Shown: piece after piece, positions 24,660 to 33,274 of the stretch
How the letters are laid out: each line of letters begins with the position of its first letter
Position numbering within the stretch: position 1 is the stretch's first letter
Source of the DNA: a bacterium
GTDB lineage: Bacteria > Latescibacterota > UBA2968 > UBA8231
Length of the DNA stretch: 34,986 nt
Assembly: GCA_027593305.1 (NCBI GenBank)
Contig: JAQCJA010000001.1
Coordinates: 1-34,986, forward strand
Direction of reading: 5' to 3'
The notes under the pieces: generated by a model
What the model was told of the DNA's origin: nothing
Database searches by the model: none
The model's input: only the letters and a program-made list of their open reading frames with translations
Made by a program: the position numbers and the translations under genes

Positions 24660-25058
24660 TTGATCGCCGGGAACGTGTCACGACCGTGGCCTGAGGCGCC
24701 GACCATCGGTGACGTCATACTGATCGTTGCAGCCCTTGCAGCGGCGGTGATGCTGGCTTTTGGCGGCACAAATGCGGCCGCGCCCCAGCGGGCCCTCGTC
24801 GATGTGGACGGCCAGATCCTGCACGACGTCGCCCTCGATGGTGAACAGACGCTTGTCGTTACCGGCCCTCTTGGCACAAGTGTGATCCTGATAAGGGATG
24901 GCCAGGCTCGAATTGCGTCGGCGCCTTGCTCCGGGCAGTTCTGCGTCGCCCGCGGATGGCTTCGCAAGAGCGGGGACATCGCCGCATGCGTGCCAAATCG
25001 GACGGTGCTGCGTCTGACGGGCGGCGCGCCCCGCATCCTCGACGGCGTCACCCGGTAA
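24660..25058 (+). CDS. NusG domain II-containing membrane-anchored protein
   Basis: About 132 residues from the TTG at 24660, which has AGGTG six bases upstream; a GTG at 24651 is an alternative. A membrane helix (about 17-36, VILIVAALAAAVMLAFGG) precedes a small beta domain. This ends in the NusG-II cysteine pattern: APCSGQFCVARGWLRKSGDI followed by AACVPNRTVLRLTGG. Three cysteines (CSGQFC and AACVPN) match the family. These proteins are usually encoded directly before a Gx-transporter gene, as here, and are thought to be exported. Their biochemical role is unknown, and despite the name they are not transcription factors. The gene is divergent from the small coiled-coil gene. Confidence 0.82.
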   Translation: MIAGNVSRPWPEAPTIGDVILIVAALAAAVMLAFGGTNAAAPQRALVDVDGQILHDVALDGEQTLVVTGPLGTSVILIRDGQARIASAPCSGQFCVARGWLRKSGDIAACVPNRTVLRLTGGAPRILDGVTR

Positions 25059-25066
25059 CCGTGCAG

Positions 25067-25579
25067 ATGCGGTACAGCCACAGGTTGACCCGCCTGGCAT
25101 TGCTCACTGCCATCGCACTGGTACTGTTTCTGGTGGAGGCGTCTCTGCCGCGACCATTGCCGTGGATGCGTCTGGGGTTGAGCAATGCAGCAGTACTGGC
25201 GGCGCTGTTGCTGTTCGGCGCAGGGCCGGCCGTGGCCGTCAGCCTCGCGAAACTCTCTCTCGGCGGGCTTCTGGGAGGCGGTCTGGCAGGTCCGGCCTTC
25301 GTCATCGGTGGATCGGCCAGCCTGGCAAGTGTTGTCACCATGGCTTTGCTGCACCGCCTGCTTCCCAGGGCCTTCAGTCCCGTTGGGCTGAGCGTCGCCG
25401 GGGCTCTGGCGCATCAGAGCACGCAACTGACGGTGGCTGCCATCTACCTGGGGCACATTGCATTGTTCGCTCTGCTGCCGGTATTTCTGATAAGCGGCGT
25501 GCTGACCGGACTGCTCACCGGGCTGATAACCTACTTTGCCCTGCAGCGCTTGGACAAAATTGACGGGCACGGCGCTTGA
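25067..25579 (+). CDS. Gx transporter family membrane protein (heptaprenyl diphosphate synthase component I-like)
   Basis: About 170 residues from the ATG at 25067; an in-frame GTG at 25061 is two bases after the preceding TAA and is equally possible. It has about five hydrophobic helices rich in small residues, starting RLTRLALLTAIALVLFLVEA and PWMRLGLSNAAVLAALLLFG. AKLSLGGLLGGGLAGPAFVI and HQSTQLTVAAIYLGH are typical of the Hpre_diP_synt_I/Gx group, related to ECF-type substrate-binding subunits. The substrate is not known. The NusG-II/Gx pair is conserved in many bacteria, and I expect the two products to act together at the inner membrane. Confidence 0.83.
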   Translation: MRYSHRLTRLALLTAIALVLFLVEASLPRPLPWMRLGLSNAAVLAALLLFGAGPAVAVSLAKLSLGGLLGGGLAGPAFVIGGSASLASVVTMALLHRLLPRAFSPVGLSVAGALAHQSTQLTVAAIYLGHIALFALLPVFLISGVLTGLLTGLITYFALQRLDKIDGHGA

Positions 25580-25789
25580 CCTGAAGCTGGATCGCACCTT
25601 TCCTTGAACGAGCATGCAGCAGTTTTCCGCGGTGACTTCCGTCGCCCGAGGCCACAGTTGCTTGAACAGACAGTATCTGGTCCAGATGTTCCTCCATCGA
25701 TGCGCCTGCTGGCGGTCCGTGCTGGTTTCCGATCGCGGGCGGGTGTCCATCGTTTGTTATTACACCGGCATGACTGAAAACTGAGTGTT

Positions 25790-28700
25790 ATGGAGTCGAT
25801 AGCAAACCCACCCGAAGGTCGTCACGCTGGTGTCACTGTGCGTGACGCACTCGCGCGTCTGTTTGTCATGGTGCTCGTGCTGACGGCAGCTTTGCCAGCC
25901 TCCGCCGAGGTCGATTACGAGGCCCTGCGGCAACTGGCACCGGAAGCACGACTGAAACAGACCGTTGGCTTCTTCTCCGGTCTCGGATCTCGAGTTGCCG
26001 GGTATCCCGGGGCAGAGCAGGCGGCCCTGCATGTGCACCGCCAGTTTCGTCACATCGACCTGCAGAACATCACTTTCCATAAGTATGATGTCTCCGTGCC
26101 CATCGACCACGGCGGCAATCTCAGCGTTGTCGGTGGCCCATCGGTACGTCTGCATGGCCTATGGCCCAATCTGGTACGGACGTCGACGTTGCCGGACGGT
26201 GGCATCGATGGTCGGTTGATCTGGGGCGGCAAGGGCGAGTTCGAGGATCTCGACGGCCAGCAGGTAGCTGGCAGTGTCGTCGTGCTCGACTTCAACTCAG
26301 GTGACAACTGGCTGAACACGGCCTACCTCGGTGCGTCCGCCGTTGTCTTCATCGAGCCCGATTCCACGGTATATCTCGAAGGTGAGAACAAATTCCTCAC
26401 CATGCCCCTCGACATGCCGAGGTTCTGGGTCAGCGAGAATGATGGTCGCGCACTTCGACGGGCGATCGACCGACGCAGTGGCACCGGCGACATCCAGGCG
26501 CACCTCGAATACCGCATGGACTGGGAGAGGAAGCCGGCATGGAACGTGATGGGGATGATCCCCGGCTACGATCCATTGCTCAAGGATGACGTCATTGTTC
26601 TGGAAGCCTACTATGACGCGATGTCCGTGGTGCCGTCCATTGCGCCTGGTGCCGAGCAGGCGGCTGGCATTACCGCACTGCTTGAGTTGGCACACTACTT
26701 CCGCGAACATCCACCGGCTCGATCGGTCCTGTTTCTGGCGACGTCGGCGCATCACCTCGCCCTGCGCGGCGTCGACGACTTCATCCAGCGGTACCTGCGC
26801 GATGAGGACCCCTTCATTGACCGCATGGTTGTGCGTCGGGTCGTCGAAGCGGCGCTGTCCCGGGGACTGATCGAAGTAGCCGCCGATGGCATCTCCTATC
26901 GCCTGGGCAACCAGATTTTCACCGGCAAGGAAGCGCTGGTTCGGCACGTGGCAGAGGACGACACGGTCCTCGTGCGCTCGATCATCGAATCATCCATTCG
27001 CGAAGGTGAAGGCCTCGTCAGCGAGACACCCGGTGCCTGGAGCGTGAGTTTTCGTGACGGCGCCCAGGTGAGCCAGAAGATGTTCGGCGATCGCGCCACC
27101 CTCGAGAAGGAACTCACTGACGACGAGGACCTGCGCCTCGGGTTCTATCGGGAGTGGGTGGATCCGAAAGTCGATTCTCTCAACATCAAGCTGTTCATCA
27201 GCCTTGATCTGTCGACCCAGACGGATGAGTTGGGTATCTGGAACAGCAATTCCAGCTTCTACTACAAGCGTTACTTTGCCCCCTTCGGCAAGAACTTCAT
27301 GGGCTATTCACGCCAGGTGAGCCGGGAGTTGGGCTACACCTTCGGTGACGTTCTCGTCAACGGCATCAGTCCCGAAGGTGGCAAGAGTTGGGAGACCTTT
27401 GTACCCGGCGAGATTTCCGTCAACAGCGAGTTGGTGCTGACGACAGGCACTCCGGCGCTGGCCTTTGTCACCGTCAACGACGCCAGGTTCCTCGTCGATA
27501 CGCCGCTGGATCGACCACAGAGTGTGCGCTACGACAACCTGGCTCGCCAGATTCGGGCTCTGGCGGGCATGTTCCACATGGCTTTCGAGGATCCTGAGTT
27601 GTTCCCTGACTTCAAGATGCGGCTCAAGGACACCCTGCGTTCGCTGAAAGCCAAGGCCATGGTTTTCCCCCGGCGCAGCATCGTGCCCGATCTGGCCAGG
27701 GCCGGTGCCGTCGGCGTCGTACGCAACGGCAAGAAGAAGTCCTACAAGGGTGTTCGCGGCGAGTACTTCGAGGTCGTAGATGGTGAGGGTGCATTCTATG
27801 TGAACCGCATCCGCGTCAACTCTGTCCAGGTGGAAGGCTACTACACCGACCCGGCAACCGGACACATCACTTACGCACCCGATCGTGGCATTCAGGGGGA
27901 CAAGTCCTACCCCATGAAGATCGCCATGGACTGGCGCGACAAGGAGTGGATGGTCGTCCTGTTTCCGTGTAAGGCATTCAACTTCTTTGACATCGTTGAT
28001 CCGCGATATCTGACAAAACTGTCGCAGGTATCCGTGTTTGATGAGACGAATACGGCCCCCGTGGAGTTCGGCTACACGATCGGTGAGGGGCCATCGGCTC
28101 AGGATGAGCCTGTCGGTGTGCTCTTCGCGCGCCCTGGTTCGCTGGTGAAAATGGGTTTTGGCGCGGGACTTCTTGGGTTTCGTTCGCTGCTGCTGAACGC
28201 GGACAATCCTGTTGACAAGGTCGAGGCCCTGGGCACGGGATATGCGATCGAGGACGAGACTTCCTTTGCCCGCACCTCCTATCTGGCGGCGCGCGACATG
28301 TGGACGCTGGATGAATCGCGGATGCGCGAGCTGGCAGGTTTCGCCATCAAGAACGAGCGTCTCAATGATCTTCATGGTAAGGCCAAGGGCGAGCTTGACT
28401 TGGGCGAGGCGGCATTCGCCGATAAGCAGTGGAGCCAGTTTGTGCGCCATACGCGAGCTGCCATCGGTCTCGAGTCCCGGGCCTATCCCGACGTCAAGGA
28501 CACCCAGAACGACGTCGTCCAGGGCATCATTTTCTTCATGGCTCTGGTCCTGCCCTGTGCCTATTTTGCCGAACGACTGTTGATCACGGCGGCGACGATT
28601 CAACGGCAGATCATGGGATTCGGCGGGATCTTCCTCGTCATCTGGGTGATCCTGTCCATCGTCCACCCGGCCTTCGAACTGTCGAACCCCTTTGTTATCC

Positions 28701-30655
28701 TGCTGGCATTCATCATTCTCGTGCTGGCGATTCTGGTGATGTGGATTATCGGGGGTCGTTTCAATGAACAGATGAAGAAGCTGCGCACGGAAGTGGCCGT
28801 GATCTACGATACGGACGTCAGCCGCTCCAGTGCCTCGATGACCGCGTTTCTGCTCGGCATTTCCAACATGAAACGCCGCAAGCTGCGGACTGTGCTGACG
28901 TTTTTTACCCTGCTGTTGCTGACTTTTACGGTGCTCTCCTTCACATCGATTCAGACATCGCTGCGCTTCAATCAGATCGAGCGGGACAATGAAGGCCTCT
29001 ATGAGGGGCTGCTCATACGCTCGAAGGCGTGGACGCCGCTGGAGGAATCGGTTCTGGAATACGCGCACAGCAATTTTGGTGACCGGGCATCCATCGCACC
29101 GCGCAGTTGGTACGACAACAAGAAAAAAGCGCACATCAAGATGAAGCACGGCCCGAACGCCCATAACGCACTGGGCGTTCTCGGTCTCACGCCGGAAGAG
29201 GCGGAGGTCACGGGCCTCGATCGGGCACTGATGGCGGGACGCTGGTTCCGTCCGGGCGAGGAAAAGGTCGTGATCCTGCCCAGCGAGATGATCGCTGCAG
29301 CAGCGCTCGACATCGACGCCGCCGACGTGGATCGCGGCGATGGCTCGGTGCAAATCCGGGTCTTCGGCGATGAGTTCACGGTGATTGGTGTCATCGACTC
29401 CAAACGGATGAAGGAGTTGAAGGACCTTGACGACGAGACCATGACACCTGCCGACTTTGCCGTCACGGGGGGACAGGCTGTACAGGAGATCGCCGAAGAG
29501 GAGCAGCGCGAGAAACAGGGACTGGAGGATTCTCAGGTGGTCATCAAGCCCTTCGTCCATCTGGAACCGGCCAACACCCTGCTCATGCCGTACCATTCGC
29601 TGCGCAAGGTCGGCAGTGGCAACCCGCTGCAGTCGGTCGGTGTTCGCTTCAACGAGGAAGTGGATGAACGTGCTGAGATCGAGACGTTCCTCTCCCGCCT
29701 GGCAGTTACCCTGTTCGCCGGAATTCAGGAGCGGGGCGACGATTACATCAAGGTGTCGATCTACAGTTCTCTCGGGATGACGTCCCTGTCGGGCATGGCC
29801 AATCTGTTCGTGCCGATCCTCATCGCCGCGCTTATCGTCCTGAATACGATGATGGGCTCCGTGTATGAGCGTTTCCGTGAAATCGGTGTCTACTCCTCCG
29901 TCGGCCTGGCACCCGGTCACATCGCCTGGCTGTTCATGGCCGAGTCGTGTGTTTACGCCGTCCTCGGGGTTGTCGCCGGCTATCTGGTTGGCCAGATCAT
30001 GGCCACGGTAATGACCAAGCTGGAGATCACCACGGGCTTCACGCTGAACTACTCGTCCCTCTCGGCGGTGCTCTCGTGTATCCTGGTGATGGCCGTCGTC
30101 ATGTTGTCCACCGTCTATCCGTCGCGCAAGGCGTCACAGATGGCGGTGCCCGACGTAACCCGTCGCTGGCGACTGCCGGTACCCGATGGCGACGATTGGC
30201 ATTTCGAGTTTCCCTTCACCGTCGGTGGTCGTGATGTTCTCGGCCTGAACGTGTTTCTCATGGGCTACTTCGACTCGTACAGCGAGGAGTCCATCGGTAC
30301 CTTCTACACCGATGGCGCCAAGCTGGGCACGATGGAGTCGGAATTTGGCGAGGGTTACACCATCGACATGAACATCTGGCTGGCTCCCTTCGATCTGGGG
30401 GTGAGTCAGCACGTTATCATTCGAGCCCTTCCTGAGGCGGAGCACAACATCTTCCAGATTCAACTCGACATCAAGAGACTCAGCGGCGAAGACGCCTCCT
30501 GGCGACGGGTCAACCAGAGATTCATGAATGTCATTCGTAAGCAGTTCCTCATCTGGCGCACCGTCGATGCAGACGCGAAGGAGATCTATCGCGAGCAGGC
30601 GGCGGCGCTACTGTCCGGGGAACAGCAAACCGTCTCTTCGGCAGGGGTGAGCTGA
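25790..30655 (+). CDS. Giant fusion of an M28-like (probably inactive) peptidase domain with an FtsX/MacB-type permease
   Basis: A 1621-residue protein. A signal peptide (about 17-39, ending PASAE) leads to an M28-like domain with an inserted PA-like segment (about 125-240). M28 landmarks are visible but altered: NVMGMIPGYDPLLKDDVIVL is normal, while the usual AHYD reads AYYD (273-276), the Asp-Asp-Asn site reads GAEQAAG, and the Glu-Glu pair reads HH (321-322). Zinc binding and catalysis are therefore doubtful. A long soluble region follows, then three helices (about 912-990), then KRRKLRTVLTFFTLLLLTF, a MacB-like periplasmic domain and three C-terminal FtsX helices (LFVPILIAALIVLNTMMGSV; VYPSRKASQMAVPD). 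A soluble tail of about 160 residues ends it. No ABC ATPase is adjacent. The preceding 210 bases hold no gene I can support. Confidence 0.88.
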   Translation: MESIANPPEGRHAGVTVRDALARLFVMVLVLTAALPASAEVDYEALRQLAPEARLKQTVGFFSGLGSRVAGYPGAEQAALHVHRQFRHIDLQNITFHKYDVSVPIDHGGNLSVVGGPSVRLHGLWPNLVRTSTLPDGGIDGRLIWGGKGEFEDLDGQQVAGSVVVLDFNSGDNWLNTAYLGASAVVFIEPDSTVYLEGENKFLTMPLDMPRFWVSENDGRALRRAIDRRSGTGDIQAHLEYRMDWERKPAWNVMGMIPGYDPLLKDDVIVLEAYYDAMSVVPSIAPGAEQAAGITALLELAHYFREHPPARSVLFLATSAHHLALRGVDDFIQRYLRDEDPFIDRMVVRRVVEAALSRGLIEVAADGISYRLGNQIFTGKEALVRHVAEDDTVLVRSIIESSIREGEGLVSETPGAWSVSFRDGAQVSQKMFGDRATLEKELTDDEDLRLGFYREWVDPKVDSLNIKLFISLDLSTQTDELGIWNSNSSFYYKRYFAPFGKNFMGYSRQVSRELGYTFGDVLVNGISPEGGKSWETFVPGEISVNSELVLTTGTPALAFVTVNDARFLVDTPLDRPQSVRYDNLARQIRALAGMFHMAFEDPELFPDFKMRLKDTLRSLKAKAMVFPRRSIVPDLARAGAVGVVRNGKKKSYKGVRGEYFEVVDGEGAFYVNRIRVNSVQVEGYYTDPATGHITYAPDRGIQGDKSYPMKIAMDWRDKEWMVVLFPCKAFNFFDIVDPRYLTKLSQVSVFDETNTAPVEFGYTIGEGPSAQDEPVGVLFARPGSLVKMGFGAGLLGFRSLLLNADNPVDKVEALGTGYAIEDETSFARTSYLAARDMWTLDESRMRELAGFAIKNERLNDLHGKAKGELDLGEAAFADKQWSQFVRHTRAAIGLESRAYPDVKDTQNDVVQGIIFFMALVLPCAYFAERLLITAATIQRQIMGFGGIFLVIWVILSIVHPAFELSNPFVILLAFIILVLAILVMWIIGGRFNEQMKKLRTEVAVIYDTDVSRSSASMTAFLLGISNMKRRKLRTVLTFFTLLLLTFTVLSFTSIQTSLRFNQIERDNEGLYEGLLIRSKAWTPLEESVLEYAHSNFGDRASIAPRSWYDNKKKAHIKMKHGPNAHNALGVLGLTPEEAEVTGLDRALMAGRWFRPGEEKVVILPSEMIAAAALDIDAADVDRGDGSVQIRVFGDEFTVIGVIDSKRMKELKDLDDETMTPADFAVTGGQAVQEIAEEEQREKQGLEDSQVVIKPFVHLEPANTLLMPYHSLRKVGSGNPLQSVGVRFNEEVDERAEIETFLSRLAVTLFAGIQERGDDYIKVSIYSSLGMTSLSGMANLFVPILIAALIVLNTMMGSVYERFREIGVYSSVGLAPGHIAWLFMAESCVYAVLGVVAGYLVGQIMATVMTKLEITTGFTLNYSSLSAVLSCILVMAVVMLSTVYPSRKASQMAVPDVTRRWRLPVPDGDDWHFEFPFTVGGRDVLGLNVFLMGYFDSYSEESIGTFYTDGAKLGTMESEFGEGYTIDMNIWLAPFDLGVSQHVIIRALPEAEHNIFQIQLDIKRLSGEDASWRRVNQRFMNVIRKQFLIWRTVDADAKEIYREQAAALLSGEQQTVSSAGVS

Positions 30656-30658
30656 GCC

Positions 30659-33184
30659 ATGGCGAAGCGCAACGCCAATCAGGAAATCGAGGAATATCGT
30701 GACCTGATCGCGACGCCGACTGAGTTTGAAGACGGCTTCACGAGCAAGGCCATCATCGGTGTGCTGTTCGTCGCCTTTATCATGATTCCGGGGAACATGT
30801 ACCTCGGTCTCATGGTGGGTGGCTCGTTAGGGGCTGCAGCGGAGTGGGTGACCATCATCCTCTTTGCCGAGATCACCAAGCGGTCCTTCACATCCCTGTC
30901 CAAGCAGGAAGTCTACGTTCTCTACTACGTCGCAGCAGGTCTCATCGCCGCCGAAACGGGGGCTTTTGACGGTCTGCTGTGGAACCAGTATCTGGTACAG
31001 TCGCCGCCGGCGCAGCAGTTCGGTATCGCCAATCTGATACCCACCTGGTGGGCGCCGGCCATCGATTCGCCTGCCCTGTTGCAGCGCACCTTCCTGCACC
31101 GGGACTGGATCGTTCCCATCGGTCTTCTGTTGGCGAATTTCGTGATCTCGCGCGTGTCGTGGTTCACGATGGCTTACGTGCTGTTTCGGGTCAATTCCGA
31201 CTACGAGCGCCTGCCCTTTCCCTTTGCCCCGGTTGCGGCGCAGGGCGCCACGGCCCTGGCGGAGACGACTCAGGGCGTGGAATCCTGGCGTTGGCGGGTG
31301 TTTTCCGCCGGGGCTATGATCGGCATGGTTTTCGGTGTGCTCTATGTTGCGATTCCGGCCATCTCCGGGGCGCTGCTCACCGAGCCGATCCAGCTGATTC
31401 CCATCCCCTTCGTCGACTTCACACAAATAACAGGGAACTTCATCCCCGCCACGCCCCTGGGCTTTACGGCTCATCTTGGACCGATATTTGCAGGACTCGT
31501 GATGCCCTTCTGGGGCGTCATGGGCACCTTCATCGGCGTCGTCGCCCACTCCATCGCCAACCCGATCCTGTACGATCTGGGGTACCTGCAGATCTGGCAG
31601 CCGGGCATGGGAGCGATCGAGACATTCTTCGTCAACTCCGTCGACTTCTGGATGAGTTTCGGCATCGGCACGACAGCGGCGATCGCCATCATCGGCATCT
31701 ATCAGGTGGTGCAGGGGGTTCGTGGTGCTGCCGTGCACAAAGCATCTGGCGGCACCGGGCGCAGTTGGGAAGTGCCGCCCGGCCGCGGTGATTTTTCCAT
31801 CTGGGTGGCGTTGGGCCTCTATTGTGTGGCGTCGGCGGGGTTGATCTTCATCGCCTGGCTCTACCTGCCCGCCTTCTCTCAGTTCATCGGTTTCTTCCTG
31901 TTCTTCGCCCTCGTCTTCACGCCCTTCCAATCTTTCGTCAACGCCCGTCTCGTGGGCATGGTCGGGCAATCGATTTCGATCCCCTACGTCCGCGAAGCGA
32001 CGATCATTCTGTCCGGGTATCAGGGCGTCGATATCTGGTTCATGCCGTTCCCTCTTGGCAACTATGGCGCCCAGACGCAGAAATTTCGCGAGATTGAGCT
32101 TACGGGGACGAAGTTTACCAGCATCATCAAGGCCGAAGTCTGCATGGTGCCTGTCGTGTTGCTCGCGACATTCCTGTACTCATCCTACATCTGGAAGCTG
32201 GCGCCCATCCCGTCCGCCTCGTATCCCTTTGCACAGGTCATGTGGCGGCTTCGGGCTCTGCAGACGTGTATCTGGTTCACGGGCACGCTGAAGAGCGAAC
32301 TGCAGGTGGCGCCGGATCGTGCAGAAGCCACCTGGATTCCAGCGAATCTCGTCGAAGGGGACTGGTGGTACTGGCGCGTCCGCGCCGCTGACAGTGAGTG
32401 GGTGGAGTCCGGTGGTGCCAAGGGCGTCGCCGGCCCATGGTCGTCGACCGAGGCGTTCTATACCCATTTTGACGCCAGTGCACCGCAGAACGTGTCGCCC
32501 ATGCCTCCAGGTGCCCTGATGGGGGCTGACGTTTCCTCTGCCATCAATGGCCAGAAGAGCCCTTTCCCGGTCGAGGAGAATCGCGGGGCGCAAATTCATG
32601 TTCGTGGTCTCGGACCGGAAATGAGGGTCCTTCCCGGTGCTGCCGATCTGATCCGCGATGCCGTAGCTGACACCAGCCTGATCCGCGCCCTTGTTGCCGG
32701 GGCAGAGCCAGAAGTAGGCATTGCAGCCACACCGCGACCCGCACTCCGCGCCACCTCTGAGGCGGGCCTGCCCGAGGGCTGGGTCCACTATTTTGTCGTC
32801 GATACGGATCCGAATTTCTCCAGTCCATGGATTCAGCGATCGACGGATGAGCCGTGGCTGTTCCGTGCCATCAAGCCAAACATCATCGCCGCGGGAACCG
32901 TGATTGGCCTCGGCAGTTACATCCTGCTATCGGTCCTGGGGCTGCCGGTCTTGCTCGTGTTCGGGTATATCCGGTCTCTGACGGCGTTGCCGCACTGGAT
33001 GGTGACTGAGGTTATCGGGGCCATGCTCGCGCGCTACTACTTCAACAAGAAGTACGGAACCAAGCAGTGGCGTACCTATGCTCCGGTCCTGGCCGTGGGT
33101 TTCGCCTGCGGAATGGCGTTGATGGGAATGGCGTCCATCTCCATCGCGCTGATCCAGAAGTCCGTTTCCGTCCTCATCTTCTGA
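30659..33184 (+). CDS. Oligopeptide-transporter (OPT)-like membrane protein with a large soluble insertion
   Basis: An 841-residue polytopic protein beginning three bases after the M28-FtsX stop. The N-terminus has FTSKAIIGVLFVAFIMIPGN and MYLGLMVGGSLGAAAEWVTI, and later RLPFPFAPVAAQGATALAE, which fit the OPT superfamily of peptide and metal-chelate importers (including DUF6785-type members). A soluble stretch of about 200 residues (about 520-735) splits the last helices from the rest. It contains ANLVEGDWWYWRVRAADSEW, AGPWSSTEAFYTHF and VHYFVVDTDPNFSSPW, all reminiscent of fibronectin type III-like strands. The C-terminal helices include TVIGLGSYILLSVLGLPVLL. The adjacency suggests shared function with the FtsX fusion. 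The substrate is not evident. Confidence 0.82.
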   Translation: MAKRNANQEIEEYRDLIATPTEFEDGFTSKAIIGVLFVAFIMIPGNMYLGLMVGGSLGAAAEWVTIILFAEITKRSFTSLSKQEVYVLYYVAAGLIAAETGAFDGLLWNQYLVQSPPAQQFGIANLIPTWWAPAIDSPALLQRTFLHRDWIVPIGLLLANFVISRVSWFTMAYVLFRVNSDYERLPFPFAPVAAQGATALAETTQGVESWRWRVFSAGAMIGMVFGVLYVAIPAISGALLTEPIQLIPIPFVDFTQITGNFIPATPLGFTAHLGPIFAGLVMPFWGVMGTFIGVVAHSIANPILYDLGYLQIWQPGMGAIETFFVNSVDFWMSFGIGTTAAIAIIGIYQVVQGVRGAAVHKASGGTGRSWEVPPGRGDFSIWVALGLYCVASAGLIFIAWLYLPAFSQFIGFFLFFALVFTPFQSFVNARLVGMVGQSISIPYVREATIILSGYQGVDIWFMPFPLGNYGAQTQKFREIELTGTKFTSIIKAEVCMVPVVLLATFLYSSYIWKLAPIPSASYPFAQVMWRLRALQTCIWFTGTLKSELQVAPDRAEATWIPANLVEGDWWYWRVRAADSEWVESGGAKGVAGPWSSTEAFYTHFDASAPQNVSPMPPGALMGADVSSAINGQKSPFPVEENRGAQIHVRGLGPEMRVLPGAADLIRDAVADTSLIRALVAGAEPEVGIAATPRPALRATSEAGLPEGWVHYFVVDTDPNFSSPWIQRSTDEPWLFRAIKPNIIAAGTVIGLGSYILLSVLGLPVLLVFGYIRSLTALPHWMVTEVIGAMLARYYFNKKYGTKQWRTYAPVLAVGFACGMALMGMASISIALIQKSVSVLIF

Positions 33185-33219
33185 CCAACGCGACCCGCTT
33201 CCATTCAATCCGACATCCT

Positions 33220-33257
33220 CCTGGTCCGGCCCGGTGCTGTTGCGCCGGGCCGGCAGG
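33220..33257. terminator. Strong GC-rich stem-loop after the OPT-like gene
   Basis: A 12-bp stem (33226-33237 with 33242-33253, one G-T pair) has a TGTT loop. It is extended by four more pairs (33220-33223 with 33254-33257) across a 2-base bulge. It lies 35 bases after the OPT stop and 17 bases before the next gene. There is no following T-tract, so it could be a Rho-independent-like pause, an mRNA 3'-end stabiliser, or a leader hairpin for the next gene. Confidence 0.45.
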
Positions 33258-33274
33258 ATACCGTCTGTCTACCT

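Noticed and set aside
25580..25789. Possible small gene or RNA in the 210-base gap before the M28-FtsX gene
   Set aside because: No frame with a ribosome-binding site, no tRNA-like fold and no strong hairpin could be seen.
27308..29920. 870-residue open frame antisense to the M28-FtsX gene
   Set aside because: It is rich in His, Gln, Asp and Arg with no folded-domain pattern, as expected from the complement of a GC-biased gene. The sense frame has clear domains and membrane helices.
30827..31969. 380-residue minus-strand frame opposite the OPT-like gene
   Set aside because: The composition is Asp/His/Arg/Gln-rich and the sense strand encodes clear membrane helices, so this is a shadow.
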